From positions 136,931 to 200,930 of the forward strand of contig JBAZBI010000006.1 in NCBI GenBank assembly GCA_041671545.1: a stretch of 64,000 nucleotides of DNA. The letters run 5' to 3'. The position numbers and the translations under genes were made by a program. The notes beneath the pieces were generated by a model. The model saw only the letters and a program-made list of their open reading frames with translations, was not told where the DNA came from and did not search any database. Shown one piece after another: positions 52,772 to 61,404 of this stretch (the first letter of the stretch is position 1; every line of letters begins with the position of its first letter). Source of the stretch: UBA1563 sp041671545 (GTDB lineage: Bacteria > Bacteroidota > Ignavibacteria > Ignavibacteriales > Ignavibacteriaceae).

Positions 52772-54345
52772 ATGGATTTAAAAATTTTTGTTGTTAACGG
52801 TAAATAGTTCTTGCGTAGTGTACCTTTCGTGTTTAATTTTACAACAGCAAAGGCAGAATTAAATTGCCGATGCAGATCGTTCTTTGAATAGTTGAATCTT
52901 TCCCGGTTGTTTTATTTAGATAATTGAAATTGTGGTGTTTTTTCTTTGTTTACCTTTTGGCAGAATCCAGAGGTGTGGAAAAAGCCTGATGGGGCATTCT
53001 ATTCTCTTACAACATTGGAGGCGCTAAGCTTATCTTTTGTTATATCGTTTTGCTTAAAAGGGAAGATTTATTCTATGATGGTTGATGGATTATGGTTGAT
53101 GGTTGAGGTAATACTATTATTCGTTCAGCATACAAAATACATTTACCGGTTTAATTGTGTGTTTGATTGACTGTATAGTTTAATCATATGCTTCAATTTT
53201 GTTCACTTCTTAAGGTCACATTTCTATTTCATTTCTATAAAATACTCCCGTTATTAATTGCAGATAAATTAGTCGCTTGTCATTAGTCAGGTGTCAATGG
53301 TTTTTATAAATCACTGGCAGTTTTTGTAATGAAAGTTTGGCAGATGGATTTCCCAGTAATACCAAAGGACTTTCTGTGCAAATAAAAGTACTCCGTTGAT
53401 GAAGCAAGGGACTTTCTGTAAAATAAAATGTATTCCCCAGGTCTGATTGAAGACTTTCCGTACTGAAAAATGTATTCCTCAGACAAAGTGGAGGACTTTC
53501 TGTAAGAAGATCAGGACTCCGAAGTGACAGCAAAGGACTTTCTGTACACGGTAAAGGACTCCGTAGTTACTGCAAAGGATTTTCCGTACACGGTAAAGGA
53601 CTCCGTAGTAACAGAAAAAGACTTTCCTTAAACAGAAAAGTGCTGCTCAGGGGTAAAAAGGGGGTTTCCGGGCCCGGGAAAGTGGATTTAAGTAACGAAA
53701 ATAGCTATTCTTAGAGCATAAATGTGCGAATATGATCTAATAACGAACTTATTTCAGATTTGGACTACAACATTTTGCGGTTGGGTTAGTAAACTGAAAT
53801 TGTATGGAGGTTCGTTAAAGTTGATGTGATTACGAAATATTAGTTTTATTGAATTGTGACCTTTGTGAAAATCTTCGTGTCCATATTGGTAAGTTTTTTT
53901 ACCACAAAGTTCACGATGGGAAGCACAAGGGGCACGAGGTTGGAGTAGGTAAGAATAAGATTCAGCCAAAGGTTGATAGATAGGATTAAGAACAAGATTA
54001 AGATTAAGAATTAAATAGTTAGTAAAAATTCCGCCGCGGCGGACTGCGCAGGCAGGCAAGAATATTAAACGGTTAAAAAAGTATAACTGAATGGATGAAT
54101 GGGAATGGATGGATGAATGTTTTTCATTCAATCATGCAGCATTCAATCATTCCAAATTATTTTGTTTTGGTTTACCAGGTTATGAATTAGGATTAAGATT
54201 CAGCTAAAGGCTGATATGTTAGATAAAGATGCGATGTGTTGGGTGATGATAATAGTATGAGTAAGGTGTTGAGATAAGATGGGAGAAATGATCAATTTAT
54301 TATAGCTAAGTAGATTGCATTATTAACAAATATAGAGGTGATACT
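52772..54345. other. 1.57-kb non-coding region upstream of a helical-protein gene
   Basis: No frame here looks coding. Contents: AT-rich sequence, the 21-base-period array (53310-53660), AGGATTAAGAACAAGATTAAG simple sequence (53992-54016), the palindrome TCCGCCGCGGCGGA (54030-54043), an ATGGATGGATGAATG / TTTTTCATTCAA segment (54090-54130) and two imperfect copies of the TCAGCC-AAA-GGCTGA hairpin (from 53961 and 54199) that keep pairing through G-T wobbles. Confidence 0.7.
53310..53660. repeat. Degenerate tandem array with 21/42-base period
   Basis: The best-kept part alternates AAAGGACTTTCTGTACACGG and AAAGGACTCCGTAGTTACTG half-units (each shown without its last base), giving a 42-base double unit. 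About sixteen half-units are visible. In the direction of the downstream gene, the GGACTTTCTGTA core resembles GAACTTTCTAGTA of the 44300-44600 array. Stops occur in frame, so it is not coding now. Confidence 0.75.
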
Positions 54346-55041
54346 ATGTCCGATGATCAAAATGGTGTTCATGTTTCAAGAACGGTTTTATTCAAAGTGG
54401 CTGATAAAACACATGAAACGACGAAGGGGCTTGAAAAATTAGCACTTTCGGGGTTAACAACGGATTACTATGCCGCTTTTGCAGCTAATATTCAGCTTGC
54501 AAAAAACTTTAAGACCTCGGATGAGGTTAAAAAAGCAAATGCAAAGAAACTTTCCGAAGTGAAGAAAAAGTGTGAGGAATGTTTCAATTGGGTTAAGAAA
54601 CTTCAATTCTACGTAAAGAGAGCTTTTAAGGAAGGCTCACCCCAATGGAACGAACTCCCCGAAAAAATTTCCGAATCAAAAAAAGATGAAGCGGAGATGT
54701 TAAATCTTCTTCCCGCAACTTTTACTCTTGCCGATAAATACGCCGTTGAGTTAAAAGCTAAAGGAATGCCGACGGATTATAAACTTACCGGTGAAACGTT
54801 AAAAGGTGAACTTGAAACCATTACAAAAGAACATGGTAAAATGGTTGAGCAGAGCCAAGCCTATACTGTTCAGCGGAAATTAGCGCATAGAAAAGTCTAT
54901 GATACCGTAAACGAAATAAATGAACTTGGCAGGCAGGAATACCAGGACGACCCGGTAACGCTAAAGCTGTTCAAGTCCCCCTGGCCGCAATCCAAAGAGA
55001 AGGATAATGGAACGGATACTCCGCCCGCACCGGTACAGTAG
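54346..55041 (+). CDS. Helical protein with proline-rich tail, locus type B
   Basis: 231 residues, Lys/Glu/Ala-rich and predicted helical (KKANAKKLSEVKKKCEECF), without signal peptide or membrane segment, with a disordered tail (KDNGTDTPPAPVQ). TAGAGGTGAT precedes the ATG. No family recognised. It matches the gene at 43122-43841 in length, composition, tail and upstream architecture, though I cannot align the helical bodies. It could be a DNA/RNA-binding or structural protein; nothing visible decides this. Confidence 0.75.
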   Translation: MSDDQNGVHVSRTVLFKVADKTHETTKGLEKLALSGLTTDYYAAFAANIQLAKNFKTSDEVKKANAKKLSEVKKKCEECFNWVKKLQFYVKRAFKEGSPQWNELPEKISESKKDEAEMLNLLPATFTLADKYAVELKAKGMPTDYKLTGETLKGELETITKEHGKMVEQSQAYTVQRKLAHRKVYDTVNEINELGRQEYQDDPVTLKLFKSPWPQSKEKDNGTDTPPAPVQ

Positions 55042-55046
55042 AAAGG

Positions 55047-55124
55047 GTTGTCAGTTCGCCGCGGCGAATCAATGGTCATTTGTCATTGATGATTAGTCAT
55101 TGGTTTAAACTGACTACTGACAAC
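55047..55124. repeat. Short inverted-repeat element containing a palindrome
   Basis: GTTGTCAGT (55047-55055) and ACTGACAAC (55116-55124) are perfect inverted repeats. TTCGCCGCGGCGAA (55055-55068) sits at the left inner edge. TGGTCATTTGTCATTGATG follows. It is similar in build, but not in sequence, to the empty element at 5008-5067. A further short hairpin-like repeat (55139-55174) recurs at 63084-63118. Confidence 0.5.
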
Positions 55125-55213
55125 TGAATACTAAAAGGGGTGATGGATCGGACTTGATGGCGGTTCATCATCCTTTAAATATCAGATAATAAATTTTTAG
55201 TAAGTAAGGATAT

Positions 55214-56959
55214 ATGAATATTTATCAAGAAAATTATAACAAGAGTTGGGCGCTTTGTATTGGTATTAATAAATATCAACATGCCCCTCAATTAAATTAT
55301 GCATCAAATGACGCAAAAGAATTTAGTAAAATATTAATTCAAACTTATGGTTTTAAAGAACAATATGTTACTTTACTAATTGATGAAGAGGCTACTAGGG
55401 ATAATATATTTAAACAATACTTAAGTTATTCAAATAAAGTTGAACCAGATGATAGAATAATTATATTCTATGCTGGGCATGGTCATACAATTCTTGGAAA
55501 TCGAGGAGAGATAGGTTTCTTAGTTCCTCATGATGGAAATCCAGAGGATTTATCATCATTATTAAGATGGGACGATTTGACAAGAAATTCTGAATTGATA
55601 CAAGCAAAACACATGTTTTTTGTATTAGATGCATGTTTTAGTGGTTTGGCGATTACAAGAGCCTTACCAAGAGGAAGTATGCGTTTTGTAAAAGATATGA
55701 TGAAACGTTTTTCTCGGCAAGTTATTGCTGCTGGTAAAGCGAATCAAACGGTTTCTGATTCGGGAGGTCCGCTCCCCGAGCATTCAATATTTACAGGATA
55801 TTTAATAAATGGTTTAAAAGGTGAAGCCGAGGGAACAGATCAAATTATAACTGCTAATGGATTGATGTCATATTTATATGAGAAGGTATCAAAGGACTAC
55901 CGATCAAGGCAAACGCCCCAATTCGGCTACTTTGACGGTGATGGGGATTGTATTATCAAACTAATAAAAACAGATGATGCCAACAATAAAGAAGGAATAG
56001 TCGAAGATAAATTATTCGAAGTCCCAATAACAATAAGTAATGAAATTAATAATACCGAACTAGGATTTCTTGATAAAATTAAGATGTATATCTCCGAACC
56101 AAAATATAAAATTAAAATAGATGATTTGATAACAGAGCAGACAAAACAGTTATTAGCGCGTATTAATCCACAACAATTTCCCCTCGACGAAACCAGTATG
56201 TCTGAGGAAAACATAAGACAACGATTATTTTCTTACGAAAATGTCACCAAGAATACGAGAATTCTTTCAATAGCTCTTTCATACTGGGGTGATCAAACTC
56301 AAAAATCTTTGCAGTTCAAAATTATTTCTAGATTGAGTGATCACCTAACTTATAATGGTGGGAAAAGGGTTTGGATTGCTCTAAGGTGGTATCCTCTTAT
56401 CTTAGAACTGTATAGCATAGGGCTCCCGCTGATGATTAATCAAGATTATAATACTTTATATTCATTACTAAATTATGAAGTAACTCCTTTTGAGTTGCAA
56501 TCAGGTTCAAGTTCATTCATTTTGGCTTTTGGAACAGCTATCGCCGAAATCAATAGAAGTGAGATAATGCATAAACTAAAAGAACATGAAAGGAATTTTG
56601 TTCCTTTCAATGAATATCTGTTTAAAACACTTCAACCTCTTTTTGAGGACATTTTATTTATCGGTAAGAGCTATGGATTCTTGTTTGATAGATTTGAAAT
56701 CATCTCAAGTTTAATTCATGCTGATATTTGGGGAAATCAACAAAATGGACAGTATTGGGGACCAATTGGACTATTTGGATATAAATATAGAAGTAGTTCA
56801 GGTTTCAATAATCCATTGTTAAAAATAAAAGAAGAAGCTTTTGATCAAAAAGATAATTGGAATGTTTTAAAAGCTGGTTTTTTCAATTCATCCTTTGAAC
56901 GTTTTGAAAAAACACTTATACATTTTGAAGAAATGTTGAAGAAATTAAATTGGTATTAA
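55214..56959 (+). CDS. Caspase-like (C14) protease with unknown C-terminal domain
   Basis: 581 residues. The N-terminal 250 residues are a caspase/metacaspase p20-like domain: WALCIGINKYQHAPQLNYASNDA, the catalytic His in IFYAGHGH and the catalytic Cys in VLDACFSG. The remaining 330 residues are helical with no recognised repeats or membrane helix. Bacterial caspase-like proteases often act as effectors in defence or cell-death systems, usually beside a sensor; no STAND ATPase or gasdermin-like gene is adjacent. The gene is AT-rich. It is the clearest candidate enzyme in this accessory block. Confidence 0.85.
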   Translation: MNIYQENYNKSWALCIGINKYQHAPQLNYASNDAKEFSKILIQTYGFKEQYVTLLIDEEATRDNIFKQYLSYSNKVEPDDRIIIFYAGHGHTILGNRGEIGFLVPHDGNPEDLSSLLRWDDLTRNSELIQAKHMFFVLDACFSGLAITRALPRGSMRFVKDMMKRFSRQVIAAGKANQTVSDSGGPLPEHSIFTGYLINGLKGEAEGTDQIITANGLMSYLYEKVSKDYRSRQTPQFGYFDGDGDCIIKLIKTDDANNKEGIVEDKLFEVPITISNEINNTELGFLDKIKMYISEPKYKIKIDDLITEQTKQLLARINPQQFPLDETSMSEENIRQRLFSYENVTKNTRILSIALSYWGDQTQKSLQFKIISRLSDHLTYNGGKRVWIALRWYPLILELYSIGLPLMINQDYNTLYSLLNYEVTPFELQSGSSSFILAFGTAIAEINRSEIMHKLKEHERNFVPFNEYLFKTLQPLFEDILFIGKSYGFLFDRFEIISSLIHADIWGNQQNGQYWGPIGLFGYKYRSSSGFNNPLLKIKEEAFDQKDNWNVLKAGFFNSSFERFEKTLIHFEEMLKKLNWY

Positions 56960-57084
56960 TAATGTTTTATAATCATTTTGGGACTAAAAAAATTTATTGT
57001 GAATGTAATAATTTTAGTAAATGCGTCATTTAAAAGTAGGTGTAATTAAAAATCATTAAACATATATCTATTTGAAGGAGTAAG

Positions 57085-57360
57085 ATGAATAATCAGATTA
57101 TATGGACAAAAAAATACAATGTTTACCACGAAAAAGGGCACTTTAAAATATTCGTGACAGAACATTTAGGAGAACGTTTTTATTCTTCTGTATTTTATTT
57201 TGTAGAAACAGGCTCTGTAGCAAAGGGTAAAATACCTAACCTAGATTTCAAATTAAAAACATTTTCAGCAAAAGATAAACTACAAGCATTTGAATTGAGC
57301 AAAAACTGGATTGATGATAATTTGAAAGGCAAAAATAACATATCTGAATCAGCTGATTAG
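57085..57360 (+). CDS. Hypothetical protein
   Basis: 91 residues, no signal or membrane segment. The pattern (KKYNVYHEKGHFKIFVTEHLGERFYSSVFYFV) suggests a small beta-rich fold. GAAGGAGTAAG precedes ATG, a good ribosome site. It stands alone, 125 bases after the caspase-like gene on the same strand, and might be part of the same system. No family recognised. Confidence 0.6.
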   Translation: MNNQIIWTKKYNVYHEKGHFKIFVTEHLGERFYSSVFYFVETGSVAKGKIPNLDFKLKTFSAKDKLQAFELSKNWIDDNLKGKNNISESAD

Positions 57361-57490
57361 ACTTAATAAAAATTACAATTCACATTGAAATATTATGAAT
57401 ATTTGTATCAGTATAGTCGTTAGGTGAAGTGCAATAATTATGTTTGTTTGAAGCAGTAGTATTAAAAATATTTATTTAAAGGATATTAGT

Positions 57491-58159
57491 TTGATCACTA
57501 CAATAAAATATATTTTCTCTAAAGTACCAAAAATAATTCGTTGGTTGAGTGTTGTAATATGCATTGCCCCAGTGCTAACATATATTGTTCAACAATTTGC
57601 ATTAGATAAACCAATTGAATTATCTTTAAATAATCTACTTTATTTAGCAACTATACTTATTTCAATTATTATACTAGGTTTCATTATTGGATCCTTTATT
57701 AGTGTTAGGCATTTATTAAAAAATGCTGATGAACAAACTGTATCTAAATTAAACTCAAAAGAAGTAACTAAGAAGTTATTACCTCACAGAATTGTTTCAA
57801 TAGGAACATACAAAACTAGAGGTTTATCAACAGATATTAGAGCTAATATTTTATTAAACGAAAACGTCATACCAACTGTTGATATGTTTTTAGATAGAAT
57901 ATATGAAGGTACTCCCTATTGTACCAAATGTGATCGGCCTCTTAATAAATGGAATGCGGGGCAGATGGCAGCTTTTGCTCAAATAGGTTATCATTGTACT
58001 ATTTGCGAAACTCAAATTAAAGGGGATTGGTCGGATTTAAGAAAAAGTATTAAAGCAGAGGTTAGGAAAAACTATGATTACTACTGGAAAGAATATCACA
58101 AACAAATTGAAGAATTAACAGGTGGTGATCCTGAAGAATATGAATTACCTCCATTCTAA
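57491..58159 (+). CDS. Two-helix membrane protein with zinc-ribbon, unknown
   Basis: 222 residues from TTG 57491 (AAAGGATATTAG upstream). Two membrane helices (WLSVVICIAPVLTYIVQQF; LATILISIIILGFIIGSF) are followed by a cytoplasmic part with two CxxC pairs (CTKCDRPL and CTICETQIKG) likely to bind zinc, and a charged tail. No family recognised. It is preceded at 57419-57425 by GTTAGGT, a motif that recurs at the end of the composite repeats near 61.0, 61.3 and 63.35 kb. Confidence 0.65.
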   Translation: MITTIKYIFSKVPKIIRWLSVVICIAPVLTYIVQQFALDKPIELSLNNLLYLATILISIIILGFIIGSFISVRHLLKNADEQTVSKLNSKEVTKKLLPHRIVSIGTYKTRGLSTDIRANILLNENVIPTVDMFLDRIYEGTPYCTKCDRPLNKWNAGQMAAFAQIGYHCTICETQIKGDWSDLRKSIKAEVRKNYDYYWKEYHKQIEELTGGDPEEYELPPF

Positions 58160-58588
58160 ATCGTGACATAACATCTTTAACAAGTAAAGAGTTTTGAGAA
58201 AAATAAATTTAGCTGGCAATCCGCAAATGGAGTGTTAAGCTAAAATGTTCTTTGTTTTTATTGTGCAAGAGTATTTCTTTTTATACCGGAGAGTTTTCTT
58301 TATAAGGAGATGGAGTTCTTTCACTAATAAACTTATAAATCCTCTACGAAGATTAAGTGTAGTGTGGGGATGTGTTTTTACAATAATATGACCTCTACGA
58401 GGTCAAGAAGCAAAACATCGTAGATGTTTAATATTTGTAATATAGTGTTCTCACTAATGTATGATCCTCGTAGAGGATCAATAAAAAGCAGAATGAGATT
58501 GAACGAAAATATAATTAATACAGTGGTATTGGGATTTAATAAAATATGCTATCAAGTGAACTATCATCATAAAATAAAGGCACAAAAA
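58160..58588. other. Non-coding region with a four-palindrome array
   Basis: It contains AT-rich sequence and the first copy of the TAC/GTA-loop palindrome array (58338-58479), then a diverged form of the tail seen in the other copies. The frame open from 58424 crosses the array and only becomes a plausible gene at ATG 58589. Confidence 0.6.
58338..58479. repeat. Palindrome array, copy 1 (35/9/34 spacing)
   Basis: AATCCTCTACGAAGATT (58338-58354), GACCTCTACGAGGTC (58390-58404), AACATCGTAGATGTT (58414-58428) and GATCCTCGTAGAGGATC (58463-58479). The first two loops are TAC, the last two GTA. TTACAATAATAT before the second and TTAATATTTGTAA after the third are complementary and could form an enclosing stem. 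Confidence 0.8.
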
Positions 58589-59269
58589 ATGAAACTATGG
58601 ATTCTGTTATTTCTTGTTCTCACATTAGTTTCGTCAAATCTTTTCTCGCAATCAAAGAGCGGGACAATATTGATTGGAGGAAAAGTTAATTATCATACTT
58701 CAACAACGGAAAATAAAATTCCGGGACTATCCTTTAATACAAGTGATAAGTACACAGAGTATAGTATTAGTCCGCGTTTAGGTTATTTTGTTTCAGACAA
58801 TGCACAATTGGGAATTGGTTTGAAATATGAAAAGAGTAAGAGGGAGAATAAACCTACAATTTATGGGACCTCTTATGATGAAAAAACTTCAATGTTCACC
58901 ATCACTCCGTCATTGAGATTCTATTCTGGTTTGATAGAAAAATTTGGTTTCTACGGAGAATTTGAGGCAGCCATTGGAATAGGCACTATGCAGAAAAAGG
59001 ATTGGGACGAGAGGAGTAGTTATTATGGTAGCATGGTAGAATATGATTATGATATAAGTGAGAACACAATTTCATTTAATCCAGGTATTTATTACAAAGT
59101 AACAGATAAATTCAGCATGGAGTTAAGTATCGGAGGGATTTATTATTCTACTCTTACAACTGAAGTAACCAAACCTGCACATTATAGTGGGAAAAAGAAT
59201 ACCACGACTGATTTTGGATTCGGGTTTACATTTGAATCATTAACACTGGGGATGGTTTACGAATTTTAA
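58589..59269 (+). CDS. Outer-membrane beta-barrel protein
   Basis: 226 residues from ATG 58589, where a signal peptide starts (KLWILLFLVLTLVSSNLFSQ); the longer frame is spurious. The mature part has eight to ten amphipathic strands (GGKVNYHTSTTENK, YSISPRLGYFVSDNAQLGIGLKYE, FSMELSIGGIYYS, FGFTFESLTLGMVYEF), ending in aromatic Phe as barrels do. It resembles OmpA/OprF-type eight-strand porins without a peptidoglycan domain. Specific function unknown. Confidence 0.78.
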   Translation: MKLWILLFLVLTLVSSNLFSQSKSGTILIGGKVNYHTSTTENKIPGLSFNTSDKYTEYSISPRLGYFVSDNAQLGIGLKYEKSKRENKPTIYGTSYDEKTSMFTITPSLRFYSGLIEKFGFYGEFEAAIGIGTMQKKDWDERSSYYGSMVEYDYDISENTISFNPGIYYKVTDKFSMELSIGGIYYSTLTTEVTKPAHYSGKKNTTTDFGFGFTFESLTLGMVYEF

Positions 59270-59297
59270 ATAATTGAATGTAGAGAATTAATCTCCA

Positions 59298-59341
59298 AAC
59301 CTTCGAGGTCTGCGACCAAGATGGATTAGACTTCGAAGGTT
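59298..59341. repeat. AACCTTCGAGGTC hairpin, solitary copy
   Basis: AACCTTCGAGGTC pairs with GACTTCGAAGGTT across an 18-base loop. Compared with the copy at 61329-61372 (perfect 13-bp stem), the only stem change gives a G-T wobble. It shows that the hairpin can occur without the palindrome array. Confidence 0.75.
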
Positions 59342-59434
59342 ACGGCATGCAAAAATTAAATATTTAATAGAGCAGTGTTGGTTTTAACATAAAACATAAC
59401 TACTAATATTATATAAAGGAGAAAGTGAAATAAG

Positions 59435-59869
59435 ATGAACAATTATATTTATAGAATGAGCTCATTAATATTTACGTGCACGGTTATTGCGGTACTATTA
59501 TTTGCCGGTTGCAAAGAGAAAGGAAATCCAGCGGGAAATAATACTCAAATATCTTTCCCCGAGTTTTTTGTTGAAAAAGGTTCTGACATCGATTCTTCCT
59601 ACATCTCATTTAGAGGCGTAAAAAAGAATAACGATACACTTGAGATTCAAGCCACAAGCTGGGGAGTTATTGCATATGGATTATTTTTGTCCAAAACAAC
59701 TCTTGGTAATGAAATACAATATCAAATGATGGGAGAATGCGGAACGGTGCCGTCAGAAACCTGGTCAAAAGTTACATTAAAGGCATGGATAAAAGCAGAA
59801 GAAACAACTACTCTACGGAAACTTAGTTTTACAAATTCAAAAGACACTATAGATATTGCAATAAAATGA
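59435..59869 (+). CDS. Small lipoprotein, unknown
   Basis: 144 residues. A signal peptide ending in a lipobox (AVLLFAGC, Cys about residue 26) is followed by a compact beta-rich domain of about 115 residues without known motifs. AAAGGAG precedes the ATG by about 12 bases; the internal Met8 is an alternative start. It is separated from its neighbours by repeat hairpins. Confidence 0.7.
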   Translation: MNNYIYRMSSLIFTCTVIAVLLFAGCKEKGNPAGNNTQISFPEFFVEKGSDIDSSYISFRGVKKNNDTLEIQATSWGVIAYGLFLSKTTLGNEIQYQMMGECGTVPSETWSKVTLKAWIKAEETTTLRKLSFTNSKDTIDIAIK

Positions 59870-59916
59870 TCAGAAGAGTAATAACCAACTACTCGTTTTT
59901 TAGAAGCAAAACGTAA

Positions 59917-60726
59917 ATGGAAGAAGAAATAATGACAAATGATCTTGGAAACACTGGCGAAAAGATACTCTTCACGGAAAGGGCGATTTCCGGTAGTACC
60001 TTCTTAGGGGGTCCGCTTGCCGGGATATATCTTATTGCCTACAACTTCCGCCAAATAGGAAAGGAATCAGCTGCGAGACATACCTGGTTAATTGGGATTC
60101 CAACAATAATAATTCTAATCCCCTTGTTGATGTCAATTCCCGAACACATTATTTCCGAATCAATATCGAAGTATTTTCATTTACTTTGGGTAATACCGGT
60201 ATACATTGTTGTAAAAATTTATCAACAGAAAGAGATTGAAAATCATCTTGCATCTGGAGGTGAAAAAGGTTCTGCATGGAAAGCCACGGGAATAGGTTTT
60301 GTCTCACTTGTAATCCTTTTGCTTTATATCTTTTTGTTAGCTTTAATAATGACTAAAAATATTGAAGCTATACCAGAATTCGAGGTAAGTGTTGTTCAGA
60401 TGGAAAAGTCAGGTTGTATAGTGTACTATGATTCCACAGTCATTTCTCAAACAGAGGCTCGAGTTGCCGGAGCAATTCTTGAGAAAGTTGGTTATTTTGA
60501 ACCACATTCTATTGACGTAAATGCGCTATTCTATAAAATGAAGGATAAGTACACTGTTGCTGTTGCGGTAGATGAGAGCGTTTTTTCTGATGCACATCTT
60601 GAGAGAATACTGAAATATGCTTTACAAGAATTACAAACAACATATAAAGATCGGAGATGTCAATTACGTCTGTTATCAACGGATCCCAACGGAATTCTCG
60701 ATGATAAGTATTTAAAAACTGATTAG
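59917..60726 (+). CDS. Multi-helix membrane protein, unknown
   Basis: 269 residues. About three or four membrane helices lie in the N-terminal 150 residues (WLIGIPTIIILIPLLMSIP; YFHLLWVIPVYIVVKIY; GIGFVSLVILLLYIFLLALI), followed by a soluble domain of about 110 residues (YKMKDKYTVAVAVDESVFSD). Met6 is an alternative start. It lies 47 bases after the lipoprotein gene, so the two may be co-transcribed. No family recognised. Confidence 0.7.
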   Translation: MEEEIMTNDLGNTGEKILFTERAISGSTFLGGPLAGIYLIAYNFRQIGKESAARHTWLIGIPTIIILIPLLMSIPEHIISESISKYFHLLWVIPVYIVVKIYQQKEIENHLASGGEKGSAWKATGIGFVSLVILLLYIFLLALIMTKNIEAIPEFEVSVVQMEKSGCIVYYDSTVISQTEARVAGAILEKVGYFEPHSIDVNALFYKMKDKYTVAVAVDESVFSDAHLERILKYALQELQTTYKDRRCQLRLLSTDPNGILDDKYLKTD

Positions 60727-60730
60727 AGCA

Positions 60731-61025
60731 AACCTTCTAGACCTGCGCCCAAAATGGATTAGACCGAGATGGTTATGGCAGGCAGTAATTATAAATCCTC
60801 TACGAGGATTAGGATTTATTTGGGGAGCCCTATTTTTTACAATAATATGACCTCTACGAGGTCAGAAAACAAAACATCGTAGATGTTTAATTATTGTAAT
60901 AAAATGTTCTCGTAAAAGAATGATCCTCGTAGAGGATCAATAAAAAGCAGAATGAGATTGAAGGAAAAAATAATTAATACGGCAGTATTGGGTTTTAACA
61001 AAACACGGCGTTAGGTAAAGTAATA
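60731..61025. repeat. Composite ~300-base repeat, copy 2
   Basis: It begins with a decayed AACCTTC hairpin (60731-60773), then palindromes at 60794-60810, 60849-60863, 60873-60887 and 60922-60938 (AATCC.., GACC.., AACATC.., GATCC..), then the tail TTAATACGGCAGTATTGG and ACACGGCGTTAGGTAAAG. It is a tandem neighbour of the next copy, offset about 301 bases. Confidence 0.85.
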
Positions 61026-61320
61026 GCACCATACCTTCGAGGTCCGCGACCAAAATGGATTAGACCTCGAAGGTTACGGCATGCAGTAATTATAAATCCT
61101 CTACGAGGATTAAGATCTTTTGGGGGAGACCTTTTACAATAATATGATCTCTACGAGGTCAGAAAGAAAAACATCGTAGATGTTTAATAATTGTAAAAAA
61201 ATGTTCTCGTAAAAGAATGATCCTCGTAGAGGATCAATAAAAAGCAGAATGAGATTGAAAGAAAAAATAATTAATACGGTAGTGTTGGGTTTTAACAAAA
61301 CACGGCGTTAGGTAAAGTAA
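61026..61320. repeat. Composite ~300-base repeat, copy 3
   Basis: Hairpin ACCTTCGAGGTC/GACCTCGAAGGT (61033-61074), palindromes at 61095-61111, 61146-61160, 61170-61184 and 61219-61235 (gaps 34, 9, 34), then the tail ending CACGGCGTTAGGTAAAGT. The second palindrome has one base change (GATCTC) that pairs as a wobble. Offset to the next hairpin is about 297 bases. Confidence 0.85.
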
Positions 61321-61328
61321 TAGCTCCA

Positions 61329-61372
61329 AACCTTCGAGGTCTGCGACCAAAATGGATTAGACCTCGAAGGTT
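61329..61372. repeat. AACCTTCGAGGTC hairpin starting an incomplete repeat copy
   Basis: AACCTTCGAGGTC (61329-61341) pairs perfectly with GACCTCGAAGGTT (61360-61372). The palindrome array that should follow is absent; the T9SS-cargo gene begins 32 bases later. The hairpin may lie in that gene's 5' region. Confidence 0.8.
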
Positions 61373-61404
61373 ATTTAAAACAGTAAATAAAGGATGGTGA
61401 TAAA

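Noticed and set aside
52946..53170. 74-residue frame in the gene-free region
   Set aside because: Composition is unlike neighbouring proteins, there is no ribosome site and no recognisable motif.
53294..53533. 79-residue minus-strand frame across the second 21-base array
   Set aside because: Same reason: it is repeat-driven and does not extend beyond the array.
58159..58250. Classical integron attC site after the zinc-ribbon gene
   Set aside because: Some complementarity exists (AACAT...TTAAC with GTTAA...ATGTT), but the boxes deviate from consensus and no integrase is seen; only the recurring GTTAGGT is kept as a finding.
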